Source of the DNA: Thermococcus sp.
GTDB lineage: Archaea; Methanobacteriota_B; Thermococci; Thermococcales; Thermococcaceae
Direction: 5' to 3'
NCBI GenBank assembly: GCA_027035445.1
Contig: JALVUT010000263.1
Coordinates: 1 to 30,838 of the forward strand
Length of the DNA: 30,838 bases
Position 1 is the first letter of the stretch, and each line of letters starts with the position of its first letter. The notes beneath the pieces were generated by a model. It saw only the letters and a list, made by a program, of their open reading frames with translations, was not told the DNA's origin and ran no database searches. This document shows positions 1-7,790 of this stretch, in pieces. The position numbers were made by a program, and so were the translations under genes.

Positions 1-2
1 AT

Positions 3-737
3 AACCGTGGAATCTCAACCTTAGAGACTACATCTGCCTTTGGTGACTTTGAGGCCAATGACATAGGATCTAAGGTTTCTTCTAAATATAGTGATCTGAA
101 GTCTTCAATCCTTTCTGGTGTTGCCAACCAGGCAACCAATCAGTACCTTGTGTTTACATCAAGCGGGAAGGGATTGAGTTTGACATTTGATGACCAGAAA
201 AGGGTTGTTGGCAGAGGCTACTTTGATCTTGACTTTGCTATCAACTCAGTAACATATGGTTTCATCCAGAGGCTTGACAGAGAGTGCTTCATCTTTGGAA
301 CACAGGATGGTTATGTATGTATCCAACACTCTGCAGCTTGTTCTTTTGATGGCGATCTATTGATGACCCGACTGCAAACCGCCTTTTATCATTATGGAAT
401 GCCAATGGTAAACAAGCAGTTCATCAAGGTTGTCTTTGAGGCAACTGCACAAAAAGGAACTAAGGTAACCTTCCAGGCCCTTTTTGATTATGGAGATTCA
501 GATGTCCCATCAAGTGAATCCATAGCTTACTATGCTTCTGGATCTGGTGGTATTTGGGGATTAGATGTGTGGGGCCAATTTAACTGGGTTGGTAAACTTG
601 CAGAGATTATTGAAATGTATTCACTTGGTTATGGCTACAATATGTCTCTGCTGGTAACCACATCTTCTAAGATCCACCAGCCGCACGTACTGAACAATAT
701 GTCAATTCTATACAAACAAAGGAATATAAAGTGGTAA
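3..737 (+). CDS. Tail tube/nozzle-type structural protein, C-terminal part (5' end cut by window)
   Basis: The frame is open from base 3, so the gene begins before the window; 244 residues are visible. They are rich in beta-type segments and aromatic residues (IWGLDVWGQFNW) and end in HQPHVLNNMSILYKQRNIKW. The position, directly before a fibre gene and a T7-like ejection module, and the overall look suit the last part of a podoviral tail tubular protein B (T7 gp12) or P22-type stabilisation protein. That family assignment is inference from context and general resemblance; no diagnostic motif is visible. A GTG at 150 could be taken as a start, but the frame is open with normal codon use upstream, so it is not the true start. 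Confidence 0.6.
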   Translation, partial: NRGISTLETTSAFGDFEANDIGSKVSSKYSDLKSSILSGVANQATNQYLVFTSSGKGLSLTFDDQKRVVGRGYFDLDFAINSVTYGFIQRLDRECFIFGTQDGYVCIQHSAACSFDGDLLMTRLQTAFYHYGMPMVNKQFIKVVFEATAQKGTKVTFQALFDYGDSDVPSSESIAYYASGSGGIWGLDVWGQFNWVGKLAEIIEMYSLGYGYNMSLLVTTSSKIHQPHVLNNMSILYKQRNIKW

Positions 738-740
738 ACA

Positions 741-3491
741 ATGGCTATTACAATTGGACCTGATACAAACAGATACTTCACTGACCAGTCCTCTCTTCAG
801 GTTCTCGATGGTGTTGTTGCATATGCTGACGATGTGAATGCATTGACTCAGAAATGTAACACAGCGTTTGATCTTATTGAATCTGAAATTGACGGATTGC
901 TGTCTAATCAGAGTACAGCGAACCAGTGGGCTACTGCGGACCAGGGTGTCCTTCCTGAGCCTACTGCCACCATGTATTCTGCAAGAGCTTATGCTATTGA
1001 GGCTAAGTCCTGGGCAGAAGAAGGAGCAGGTCTTGGGATTAAACTTGCGGATGGCACTGTAGATACTGCAAGTGAGTCTGCAAAAACCCATGCTTCCAAT
1101 GCGGCTACTTCTGAAACCAATGCTGCCAATAGTGCTTCCAATGCTGCCACCAGTGCTTCCAATGCAGCAACTTCAGAAGCCAATGCAGCATCCAGTGCTA
1201 ACTCTGCAGCCACTAGTGCAACTAATGCTGCCAATAGTGCAACTGCAGCTTCTAATAGTGCAACTAATGCTGCCAATAGTGCAACTGCAGCTTCTAATAG
1301 TGCAACTGCTGCTGCCACCAGTGAAGCTAATGCAGCAACCTCTGAGTCTAATGCTGCCGCTAGTGCTTCTAATGCAGCAACATCTGAAACCAATGCTGCC
1401 AACAGTGCAGCCTCTGCAAGCAGTAGTGCTTCTTCTGCAGCTACTAGCGCTTCTAATGCTGCTACCAGTGAGACTAATGCAGCTACATCTGAAACCAATG
1501 CTGCCACTAGTGCTTCCAATGCTGCTACAAGTGAAACCAATGCTGCCAATAGTGCAACCTCTGCAAGCAGCAGTGCTTCTGCTGCAGCTACTAGTGAAAC
1601 AAATGCAGCTAATAGTGAGACTGCAGCAGCAAATAGTGCAATAGAGTCCTATAATTGGGCCAATACACCAGAGGATACGTATGTCCCTGGGACAACTGAG
1701 TACTCGGCTTATCATTGGGCACAGAAGGCTGTACAGAGTACTGTAGGTAAACTGGAAGCAATGACCATTAGTGTCACTGTAACTGTTGGAACTGGTGGTA
1801 ACTACTTGACTCTGACAGATGCTCTTGATTACCTGTACAATTTGTATAGGTCAACTTATAAGAGTACTCCTGTTAGAGCCTATGTTAACATCCTTTCAGG
1901 GACAACTATTAGTGACCAGATTGTTCTTGAAGATGTTGACATGAGCTGGATCACAATTCAAGCTGAAGATGCTCAAGTTCCTGTAGATGGATCTTCTTGG
2001 TCTGCAGTTGATTACCCATTTATAGGAGTTCTTGTGAAACCTTTTATTGAACTTCGGGGAGCTTCTAGTCCGATTGTAGACTGTGGTATTAATTTGCTTA
2101 CTGCAGATTCTACAGTTTTTGTGGCAAATAAGGGATCTAAAGTTAACATTAAGAATAGAACTGTAACTGTTGCTACTGCTGGGTTTGCTTTTCTGAACAA
2201 CAGTTCTCAATTGTTTGCTGCAGATGGCTTGACGATTAACAAAACTTTATCTTCTGCTGGTATTGTATCCCAAATAGCCAAAGCTACAAGTAACTCTGCT
2301 ATAATGTTTAGCAATGTCACTTGTTCAGCAGATGGGTACAATTCTTCAGTGACATTGGAGTCTGGTTCATTCCTTGAAACTTCAAATTGCACATTGAACC
2401 CTGGAGTGTCTCTTGGGAGAAATTGTGTTTGGAATGGATCGTCTGATAGTGTCTCTGGAGACATTACTGCATCACGTGGAAGCAGGGTATATACTCCTGC
2501 AGTGTCTATTACTAACGGTCGTTTCTCCTTTAATAATACCACAACTATCATTGAAAGCATTAGCTACACTGAAACAGATGGTATTGTTCGGACACTGTTT
2601 GATGTATATGGTGGTGAGCTTGATTGTGTAATAGATGCAGTTTCGGTTACAACCAATCTTGATTGGATTCTAAAGGCTTCATCTAATGCCAAGGTCAAGT
2701 TAGCATCTAATGTAGGTGGAACATTTGCTAACAATGGTGTCTCTTGTCTCGATGGCTGTAACTTCTTGGGGTCTTTTGCAGGACTGACAGTTCTCAGTAA
2801 GTTGTTCATTTCACTCAACTCCACCTTCAAGGTTACCAGTTCTGCAGATTTAATCTCTTCTGGCGTTGGTATGACATCTGCAGATACTGTATGTTCCTTT
2901 GAGAACTCTACAGTTGATATCCCAGGGTTAACTATTACATGTAATGGAGCACCAAAAGTTCTGACTGCAGTCCGATGTACAATTGATCTCACATCGGCTA
3001 TACTGACAGGATACTCAGAGGACATTACAGTTGACCTAAAGTACAGCATGGTGTCTGCTACTAGCTGTATCATTAAGCACTTGAACACCAGTTTAGGATC
3101 AAGAACTCTCAATTGTTCCACCGTGACTGGTTCTTTTAGTGGATCTAACATCTCTGCTACTGTTGGTCAAGCTGTATATGCTATCTCTGGATCGTCTGTA
3201 ATCTTTTCTAATGCTTCAATATCAACTGCAGACGCTAATGCATATTCTGCTGTTTATGCACTTCAGTCTGTTGTTGCTGTGAGTAGTGCAACTATTTCTG
3301 GAGGTGAACGTGGAGTTGCAGCTTTTGGTTCGTCCACTGTTCATGCTTATGCGTCTAATGTATCTGGAACTTCAATATATGCGTATGCTGTCAGTGGTGG
3401 TGGAAAGATTGCAATGAATGGTGCTGTTGGTCAGACTACGACAAATATTGCTGTTAACACGCTATCATCCGCTGGAATCATATTTGCATAA
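741..3491 (+). CDS. Tail fibre/tailspike protein with Ala-Ser-Asn-Thr repeat stalk and beta-rich body
   Basis: The protein has 916 residues. Residues 1-110 form a head domain that probably binds the tail. Residues about 112-300 are a low-complexity stalk built from variations of SASNAATSETNAAN, the pattern of the phage tail-fibre repeat family, expected to form a trimeric helical shaft. Then come YSAYHWAQKAV and, from about residue 335, several hundred residues rich in Ser, Thr, Val and Asn with short strand-turn repeats, as in right-handed beta-helix spikes (GGNYLTLTDALDYL resembles the usual entry of a pectate-lyase fold). It would recognise or cut a surface polysaccharide. The start ATG at 741 follows GTGGTAAACA, 3 nt after the previous stop. 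No catalytic residues can be named. Confidence 0.85.
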   Translation: MAITIGPDTNRYFTDQSSLQVLDGVVAYADDVNALTQKCNTAFDLIESEIDGLLSNQSTANQWATADQGVLPEPTATMYSARAYAIEAKSWAEEGAGLGIKLADGTVDTASESAKTHASNAATSETNAANSASNAATSASNAATSEANAASSANSAATSATNAANSATAASNSATNAANSATAASNSATAAATSEANAATSESNAAASASNAATSETNAANSAASASSSASSAATSASNAATSETNAATSETNAATSASNAATSETNAANSATSASSSASAAATSETNAANSETAAANSAIESYNWANTPEDTYVPGTTEYSAYHWAQKAVQSTVGKLEAMTISVTVTVGTGGNYLTLTDALDYLYNLYRSTYKSTPVRAYVNILSGTTISDQIVLEDVDMSWITIQAEDAQVPVDGSSWSAVDYPFIGVLVKPFIELRGASSPIVDCGINLLTADSTVFVANKGSKVNIKNRTVTVATAGFAFLNNSSQLFAADGLTINKTLSSAGIVSQIAKATSNSAIMFSNVTCSADGYNSSVTLESGSFLETSNCTLNPGVSLGRNCVWNGSSDSVSGDITASRGSRVYTPAVSITNGRFSFNNTTTIIESISYTETDGIVRTLFDVYGGELDCVIDAVSVTTNLDWILKASSNAKVKLASNVGGTFANNGVSCLDGCNFLGSFAGLTVLSKLFISLNSTFKVTSSADLISSGVGMTSADTVCSFENSTVDIPGLTITCNGAPKVLTAVRCTIDLTSAILTGYSEDITVDLKYSMVSATSCIIKHLNTSLGSRTLNCSTVTGSFSGSNISATVGQAVYAISGSSVIFSNASISTADANAYSAVYALQSVVAVSSATISGGERGVAAFGSSTVHAYASNVSGTSIYAYAVSGGGKIAMNGAVGQTTTNIAVNTLSSAGIIFA
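1087..1640 (+). repeat. Degenerate tandem repeat coding the fibre stalk
   Basis: The stretch is made of imperfect repeats such as GCTTCCAATGCTGCC and ACTTCTGAAACCAATGCTGC. A longer unit with AATAGTGCAACTGCAGCTTC is repeated almost exactly at about 1234 and 1276. It encodes the Ala/Ser/Asn/Thr stalk of the fibre. The near-identical copies make it a place where repeat number could change by slippage or recombination. Confidence 0.85.
2450..2463. repeat. TGTCTC-TG-GAGACA dyad, copy 1
   Basis: Exact 6+2+6 inverted repeat inside the fibre gene, where it encodes V-S-G-D. One of six exact copies in the window. Confidence 0.8.
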
Positions 3492-3501
3492 GAGGTAACA
3501 A

Positions 3502-4419
3502 ATGGCAACTATACCTTTGGAAAACTATGGGGAAGACCGGAAGGACTATGAGTACAATTCTGCTCTTGACCTTCCTGATGTCCCCTCAGTTCAACAGGAG
3601 TATTCAGCTCTAGCTGACGAAAGGAGAGCAGAGGATACTCCAGAATTCACAAAGTACAATGTAGGTAATCGACCTGATGTCGTTTCATCTACTGAGTTTG
3701 AAGACCCTAATACTCTAGTATCTACACAGCTAGATAAACTGTTGGATTCTGACAGTTCCTATATGAAACGAGCTGAAGCTAAAGCTCTAGAGGGTATGAA
3801 CAGGATGGGTCTGTTGAATTCGTCTATGGCGATTGGTGCATCTCAGGCTGCTGCTATTGACGCTGCATTGCCTATTGCTCAACAGGATGCAGAGACATAT
3901 AGGAAACTGAAAGAGAACGAGCAGCTTCAGACTTATAAGAACATCGGCACTGAGTATGAAGCGGCAGTTTCTTCAGATCTTCGGCAACAGCAGGCAACCA
4001 ATGATGCTATTGCCAAGAAGTATTCTGATGCTTGGGCTATTGATTTGAAAGGTCTCGATCAGCAGACCCAAGTTGCACTGAATGATCTGCAAAGCCAATG
4101 GAACTATGTAACTCAGGATGCCGTATTGAAAGCCAATAAGTATCTGGAGGAAATGAAAGTATCTGCGGATGCACAGAAGGCTTTCAACCAGAGAGCTGAG
4201 GATCTGCTGAATAACTACCAGATCTCTATTCAGCAGCTTCTATCTTCTCCTGAGTTTCTTGATAACTTTGGTGGCAACAGGCAAGCAATGAACCGTTTGT
4301 TTAACGATATGTTTCAGACGGCTGTCTCTGCGATTACTTTCGATGCACAGGCATTAGGTACCTATACACCAGACATGCAGAATTACTTGCAGAATCTGAA
4401 AGTAAGTGCACAATGGTAA
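3502..4419 (+). CDS. Helical structural protein, probably internal virion component
   Basis: 305 residues, unrecognised by family. The N-terminal 90 residues are polar and acidic with YEYNSALDLPDVP and EDPNTLVS. From about residue 95 the protein is predicted helical and Gln/Ala-rich (AIGASQAAAIDAALPIAQQDAETY, split here by eye into heptad-like blocks). Gln-Gln and Leu-Gln pairs suggest coiled-coil packing. A strong ribosome binding site GAGGTAACAA precedes ATG 3502. It lies between the fibre and the GNAT-like gene and overlaps the next gene by 7 nt, so it belongs to the virion operon. An internal or ejection-associated role, or a fibre-attachment or assembly role, is inferred from position only. 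Confidence 0.7.
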   Translation: MATIPLENYGEDRKDYEYNSALDLPDVPSVQQEYSALADERRAEDTPEFTKYNVGNRPDVVSSTEFEDPNTLVSTQLDKLLDSDSSYMKRAEAKALEGMNRMGLLNSSMAIGASQAAAIDAALPIAQQDAETYRKLKENEQLQTYKNIGTEYEAAVSSDLRQQQATNDAIAKKYSDAWAIDLKGLDQQTQVALNDLQSQWNYVTQDAVLKANKYLEEMKVSADAQKAFNQRAEDLLNNYQISIQQLLSSPEFLDNFGGNRQAMNRLFNDMFQTAVSAITFDAQALGTYTPDMQNYLQNLKVSAQW

Positions 4420-4766
4420 TACAACAGTGTTATAAGTTGGTATCTGAATATGAGCCTCAGTTGAGTTTCCTAGAGTTTTACAGTTTGTGTATCCAACAGA
4501 ATACAACTGTATACTATAATCATGATGTAAGTATTGTTGTCATTGGACACAAACTGGACTCTAAGACAACAGAGGTTCATGTGTATGCTTCTAAGAAAAC
4601 TAGAGGGAGAGAGTGTATTAAGTTTCTCAAGGAACTTCTGGAACAAGATGATTCTGAAGTATACTATCTCCCTTGTACTTCTAAAGAAGCTGCTCAGTTG
4701 GCTATCATGTTTGGAGCCAAAAAGGTAAACCATATGAACTACAAGTTAACAAGGAATAGAGGGTAA
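4413..4766 (+). CDS. GNAT-like small virion protein (T7 gp13-like)
   Basis: 117 residues. The layout resembles a reduced GNAT acetyltransferase fold: strands around VSIVVIGHKLDSKTTEVHVYAS, a helix GRECIKFLKELLEQ, then YYLPCTSKEAAQLAIMFGAKKV and a final strand YKLTR. The end 'FGAKKVNHMNYKLTRN' matches the usual closing of GNAT-like proteins and of T7 gp13, which sits in the same place just before the gp14-like gene. T7 gp13 helps the ejection proteins assemble into the head. No acetyl-CoA P-loop (R/Q-x-x-G-x-G/A) is obvious, so enzyme activity is doubtful. The start overlaps the previous stop by 7 nt. Confidence 0.55.
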   Translation: MVIQQCYKLVSEYEPQLSFLEFYSLCIQQNTTVYYNHDVSIVVIGHKLDSKTTEVHVYASKKTRGRECIKFLKELLEQDDSEVYYLPCTSKEAAQLAIMFGAKKVNHMNYKLTRNRG

Positions 4767-4768
4767 CA

Positions 4769-5602
4769 ATGGGTATTTCTGCAGGATTGGCTGCAATTGG
4801 AACCACTGTAGCTAGTTGGGTTGGTGTTACTACAATCTCAGCAGTGACTGCAACAATGATCGGTGGTGCGATTGTTGGAGCAACTATTGGTGGTTTGACT
4901 GCAGCTTTGACAGACGGAGATATTGGGAAAGGTGTTCTGTTTGGAACAATTGGAGGTGCTGTAACTGGTGGTGTCTCTGGATGGGCAGGTGGATTGTCTG
5001 GAGCAACATTGAGTACATCAATGACTGCTAGTGAAACATATGGTGCTATCTCCACATACCAAGGTGTCATGGCAAGTGAAGCTGCTGCTGGAGCTGGTGC
5101 ATCGTCTATCGGTGGAGCCATGCAGACTGTAGGTTCCAGCTCTGGTCTTACTGATGCCCTGATTGCAGGTAGCGTAACTCAAGGTGCTTCTGCTCTACTG
5201 CAATCTCACCAACAGGATAAACAACAGGCTGCCCTTGAAGCATCTAGGGATAAGGAGTGGGAGCGAGAGAAAGAACGTATTGATAAGCAATACGCTCAGG
5301 AGTCTGAAATGCTCGATAAACAGCTTGCTGCCCAGCTTGAAGCTGCTGCTATGCAGAATGAGGCTTCTATGGCACGAATTGCCGAGGATAGGCGCCAGTT
5401 TGATATCCAGCAGGAAAATTGGGAAGAGACCCATCAAGAACAGTTGAAACGAGAGGCAGACCGTAGAGCACTCTTTGCTGTAACTGGTGATGAAACCAGG
5501 GCAGATAATGAGATACCTGATGTATCTGAAGAGGCACCGACCCCTGGAATCTATGATATCAGAATGGGAGTTTTAGATAAGGAGGAACCTAATGGACCTT
5601 AA
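4769..5602 (+). CDS. Glycine-rich membrane-active plus coiled-coil protein, T7 gp14-like ejection protein candidate
   Basis: 277 residues. Residues 1-80 are hydrophobic and very rich in Gly/Ala/Thr (IGGAIVGATIGGLTAAL, GTIGGAVTGGVSGWAGG), typical of membrane-inserting ejection proteins. Residues about 145-235 form a long charged coiled coil (EWEREKERIDKQYAQE, AQLEAAAMQNEASMARIAED). The C-terminus is acidic. T7 gp14 makes the outer-membrane pore during DNA ejection and has the same position after gp13; the match here is by architecture and order, not by residue identity. The ribosome binding site GAGGGTAACA precedes ATG 4769. The end overlaps the next gene, whose own ribosome binding site (AAGGAGGAAC) lies inside this one. 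Confidence 0.6.
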   Translation: MGISAGLAAIGTTVASWVGVTTISAVTATMIGGAIVGATIGGLTAALTDGDIGKGVLFGTIGGAVTGGVSGWAGGLSGATLSTSMTASETYGAISTYQGVMASEAAAGAGASSIGGAMQTVGSSSGLTDALIAGSVTQGASALLQSHQQDKQQAALEASRDKEWEREKERIDKQYAQESEMLDKQLAAQLEAAAMQNEASMARIAEDRRQFDIQQENWEETHQEQLKREADRRALFAVTGDETRADNEIPDVSEEAPTPGIYDIRMGVLDKEEPNGP

Positions 5603-6359
5603 TGAAAGAATACTCCTAAGATCCCGTGAAAGAAGGTCAACTGGTAGGCTACGTCGGGGAGGGAATGATGCAGCTTTGAAACCATATCGTCCTTATTATG
5701 ATGATGTAGGTTTCCGTATGGACCCACAGTCTCATGTGGAGTACGTAAAGACTGTTGAGAAACTGGAGAAGGGCTACAATAAGAAAGTCAATGAGATTAA
5801 CAAATCACGATCCAGTGCTGAAGCTGCATACAATGATGCTCTTAAGAAACTGAAAGGCACTATCGTTGATCCTAATAAAGCATGGAAGGAGGCAAAGAGA
5901 GACTTCTTGCCAGTCCGTGTGTACACTGGAAACCGTCTTGAAGGTGTCTATTATCTTCCAAGGGATGTAATCGAAGGGCTTAACACACAGGTATTCAACC
6001 AGGGTGATGGCTCCTATGTGGGGAACTGGAAGGAAAAAGGGAAAGCCTATAATGTAGACACAGTGCCAAGAGGAACATCTTCTGGATACGGTAAGGAGCT
6101 ACACCAGCTTCTCAAAGACACTGAGGATCAGCTGTACTCTCAGTTCATGGCAGAAGCTAAACGTGCTCAAAAGGAATCCAGAAGAGCATATGATAAACAG
6201 AAGGCTGCCCTTGACACTGAACTCGCAGGAACTTTGAAGACTCTTGATGCTAGTCGGTCAGCTCTTGATACTCAGAGAGACCAGTTCTATCAGCCAATCA
6301 GGGATGCTAAAAGTGACTACGAGAGACGGTTGAAAAACAGAAGGAGGCTGTTTAAGTAA
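5592..6359 (+). CDS. Basic, helical structural protein of unknown function
   Basis: 255 residues, strongly charged, with Lys/Arg and Glu clusters and long helices (VEYVKTVEKLEKGYNKKVNE; ELAGTLKTLDASRSALDTQR). The N-terminus is Arg-rich (RILLRSRERRSTGRLRRGG), which could bind DNA or the inside of the capsid. A middle segment with DFLPVRVYTGNRLEGVYYLP may be a small globular domain. Two coiled-coil arms flank it. No family recognised. ATG 5592 is supported by AAGGAGGAACCTA just upstream, inside the preceding gene. The stop is shared with the next start (TAATG), so translation is probably coupled. Confidence 0.7.
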   Translation: MDLNERILLRSRERRSTGRLRRGGNDAALKPYRPYYDDVGFRMDPQSHVEYVKTVEKLEKGYNKKVNEINKSRSSAEAAYNDALKKLKGTIVDPNKAWKEAKRDFLPVRVYTGNRLEGVYYLPRDVIEGLNTQVFNQGDGSYVGNWKEKGKAYNVDTVPRGTSSGYGKELHQLLKDTEDQLYSQFMAEAKRAQKESRRAYDKQKAALDTELAGTLKTLDASRSALDTQRDQFYQPIRDAKSDYERRLKNRRRLFK

Positions 6360-6982
6360 TGGAAAACAAGATGGATAACAAACAGTCCGCTTTGTCTCCA
6401 GAGACAACCCAGCAGACGACTCCAGAGACAAATCAGCAGATGACTCAGGAACAGGTTGACCCCCAGGTTAAACAGAAGATCGAAGGGTATTCAACTGTTC
6501 TCATTAACCTGATCCATGATGACAAGACATCTAATGAAGTCCTGAATATGCTTGAAGGTGACCCGTTCATTACAGTTCCTCAAACTGCAAACCATGTAAA
6601 TGAAACAGGGGTTAACCTGATGAAACAAGCTGGAATGGATGTTACCACTGATATTCAGTTTGGTGCATCATCTGTACTCATAAGTGATTTGGTTGAAACT
6701 GGTAATGCTGCTGGAGTGTTTACAGAAGAGGTCACTTCACAGGATCAGATTCAGGCTATCATGGAGGATGCTTACCAGTTGTATATCCAGAATGGCCTGA
6801 AGAACAAGACGATTGACCCTATTGAGCTTCAGCTTGATGCCGAGCAGTTCATGACACCTGAGATGAGAAACGTTGGTGACAAGCTGATGCAGAAACACTC
6901 TGTCCCTGCAGAACCTGACAAGCGTGCTGTTATAGATCAGTATGCAACACGTAAAATGAAAGAGGTAAACAATGAGTCTTGA
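6359..6982 (+). CDS. Acidic, Gln/Thr-rich protein of the ejection module, unknown
   Basis: 207 residues. The N-terminal 35 residues are low-complexity Q/T/P/E (SPETTQQTTPETNQQ), encoded by two near-identical CTCCAGAGACAA blocks, the first of which is a full copy of the window's recurrent dyad. The rest is helical, acidic and Met-rich (MKQAGMDVTTDIQFGASSVLISDLVE). No domain recognised; a chaperone or virion-internal role is possible from position. It starts at the TAATG overlap with the previous gene; an in-frame ATG 12 nt later (MDNKQ) is an alternative start. The end overlaps the next gene by 11 nt. Confidence 0.65.
   Translation: MENKMDNKQSALSPETTQQTTPETNQQMTQEQVDPQVKQKIEGYSTVLINLIHDDKTSNEVLNMLEGDPFITVPQTANHVNETGVNLMKQAGMDVTTDIQFGASSVLISDLVETGNAAGVFTEEVTSQDQIQAIMEDAYQLYIQNGLKNKTIDPIELQLDAEQFMTPEMRNVGDKLMQKHSVPAEPDKRAVIDQYATRKMKEVNNES
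6392..6407. repeat. TTGTCTC-CA-GAGACAA dyad, copy 2
   Basis: Perfect 7+2+7 inverted repeat inside a coding region, read as L-S-P-E-T, which is a different reading phase from the other coding copies. A half-degenerate copy (GACTCCAGAGACAA) follows at about 6418. Confidence 0.8.
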
Positions 6983-7790
6983 TCTAGTTGCAGGAGCCTT
7001 GGGTGCTGTTGTAGGAGCTGGTAGTACTTACCAGAAATTCATTGATGAACAAAGGAAGTTTGAGATGCAACAGCAGATGGAGAAAATCAAGATTAAACGA
7101 GAAGAGCACCTCGCGAAACTCAGGGCTCGTTTGAATAAAGAAACATATAAGGCTAACAAGCAGGCTGATATTCAGGCAGCTAAAGAACTCGATAAGTTCC
7201 AAAATGATCCCTCTAGGGTAGCACAGAAGGCTTACAATGAAAACATTGTAGCTGACATTAAGGATCAGAGGAAGATCGACAAGATCAGTCAGTACCTCCT
7301 GTCATCCGGTCAGGTTGACAATGAAGAAGATGCAGCTATTGTTGCCACAGGGGTTGACCTTGGTTTAATCAAAATGAATCAAAAAGATAACATGAAAGAT
7401 AAGGTTGACCTCTTGAAGGCAGCCATGAAGGCTACACCTGATGTCACAAGTATGCCTGGTGAGAACATTGAGGAACAGTATGCAAACTGGAAGGCTGCTG
7501 TATCTGATTCTTACCAGAACTTCCTTGGACAAATCTCAGGTACTCCTTCTGCTACACCTGAAGATAACCAGGGAACACTGACTGAATACCAGATGAATGT
7601 CCTTCAAAGGTCTGCAACTAAACTTGCTGCTCTCCCGAAGGCATCGAGGAATGCACAACTGAAACGATTCAGGGAGCAACTGAGTCCTGAAGTATACAAC
7701 CTGCTTGTGGAACTGATGAAGCAGCAGGTTCCTGATAAAGAACCTAATCCTGAAGCAGTTGTTAACTATGATGAAATGGTGGCACCGTAA
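6972..7790 (+). CDS. Helical internal virion protein candidate
   Basis: 272 residues. A short hydrophobic Gly/Ala N-terminus (LVAGALGAVVGAGSTYQ) is followed by a very charged coiled coil, residues about 22-75 (RKFEMQQQMEKIKIKREEHL). After residue 100 the protein is mixed helical, with no recognisable fold. The pattern, a small hydrophobic patch plus coiled coil just before the giant ejection protein, fits an ejection-complex subunit such as T7 gp15, but it is much shorter than gp15 (about 750 residues), so this is inference from order only. ATG 6972 follows GAGGTAAACA. The stop is joined to the next start by TAATG. Confidence 0.6.
   Translation: MSLDLVAGALGAVVGAGSTYQKFIDEQRKFEMQQQMEKIKIKREEHLAKLRARLNKETYKANKQADIQAAKELDKFQNDPSRVAQKAYNENIVADIKDQRKIDKISQYLLSSGQVDNEEDAAIVATGVDLGLIKMNQKDNMKDKVDLLKAAMKATPDVTSMPGENIEEQYANWKAAVSDSYQNFLGQISGTPSATPEDNQGTLTEYQMNVLQRSATKLAALPKASRNAQLKRFREQLSPEVYNLLVELMKQQVPDKEPNPEAVVNYDEMVAP

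Noticed and set aside
989..1715. Long Ala-, Leu/Pro- or Ser/Cys-rich open frames on both strands
   Set aside because: They mirror the low-complexity fibre repeat in other frames; they lack ribosome binding sites and have repeat-driven composition.
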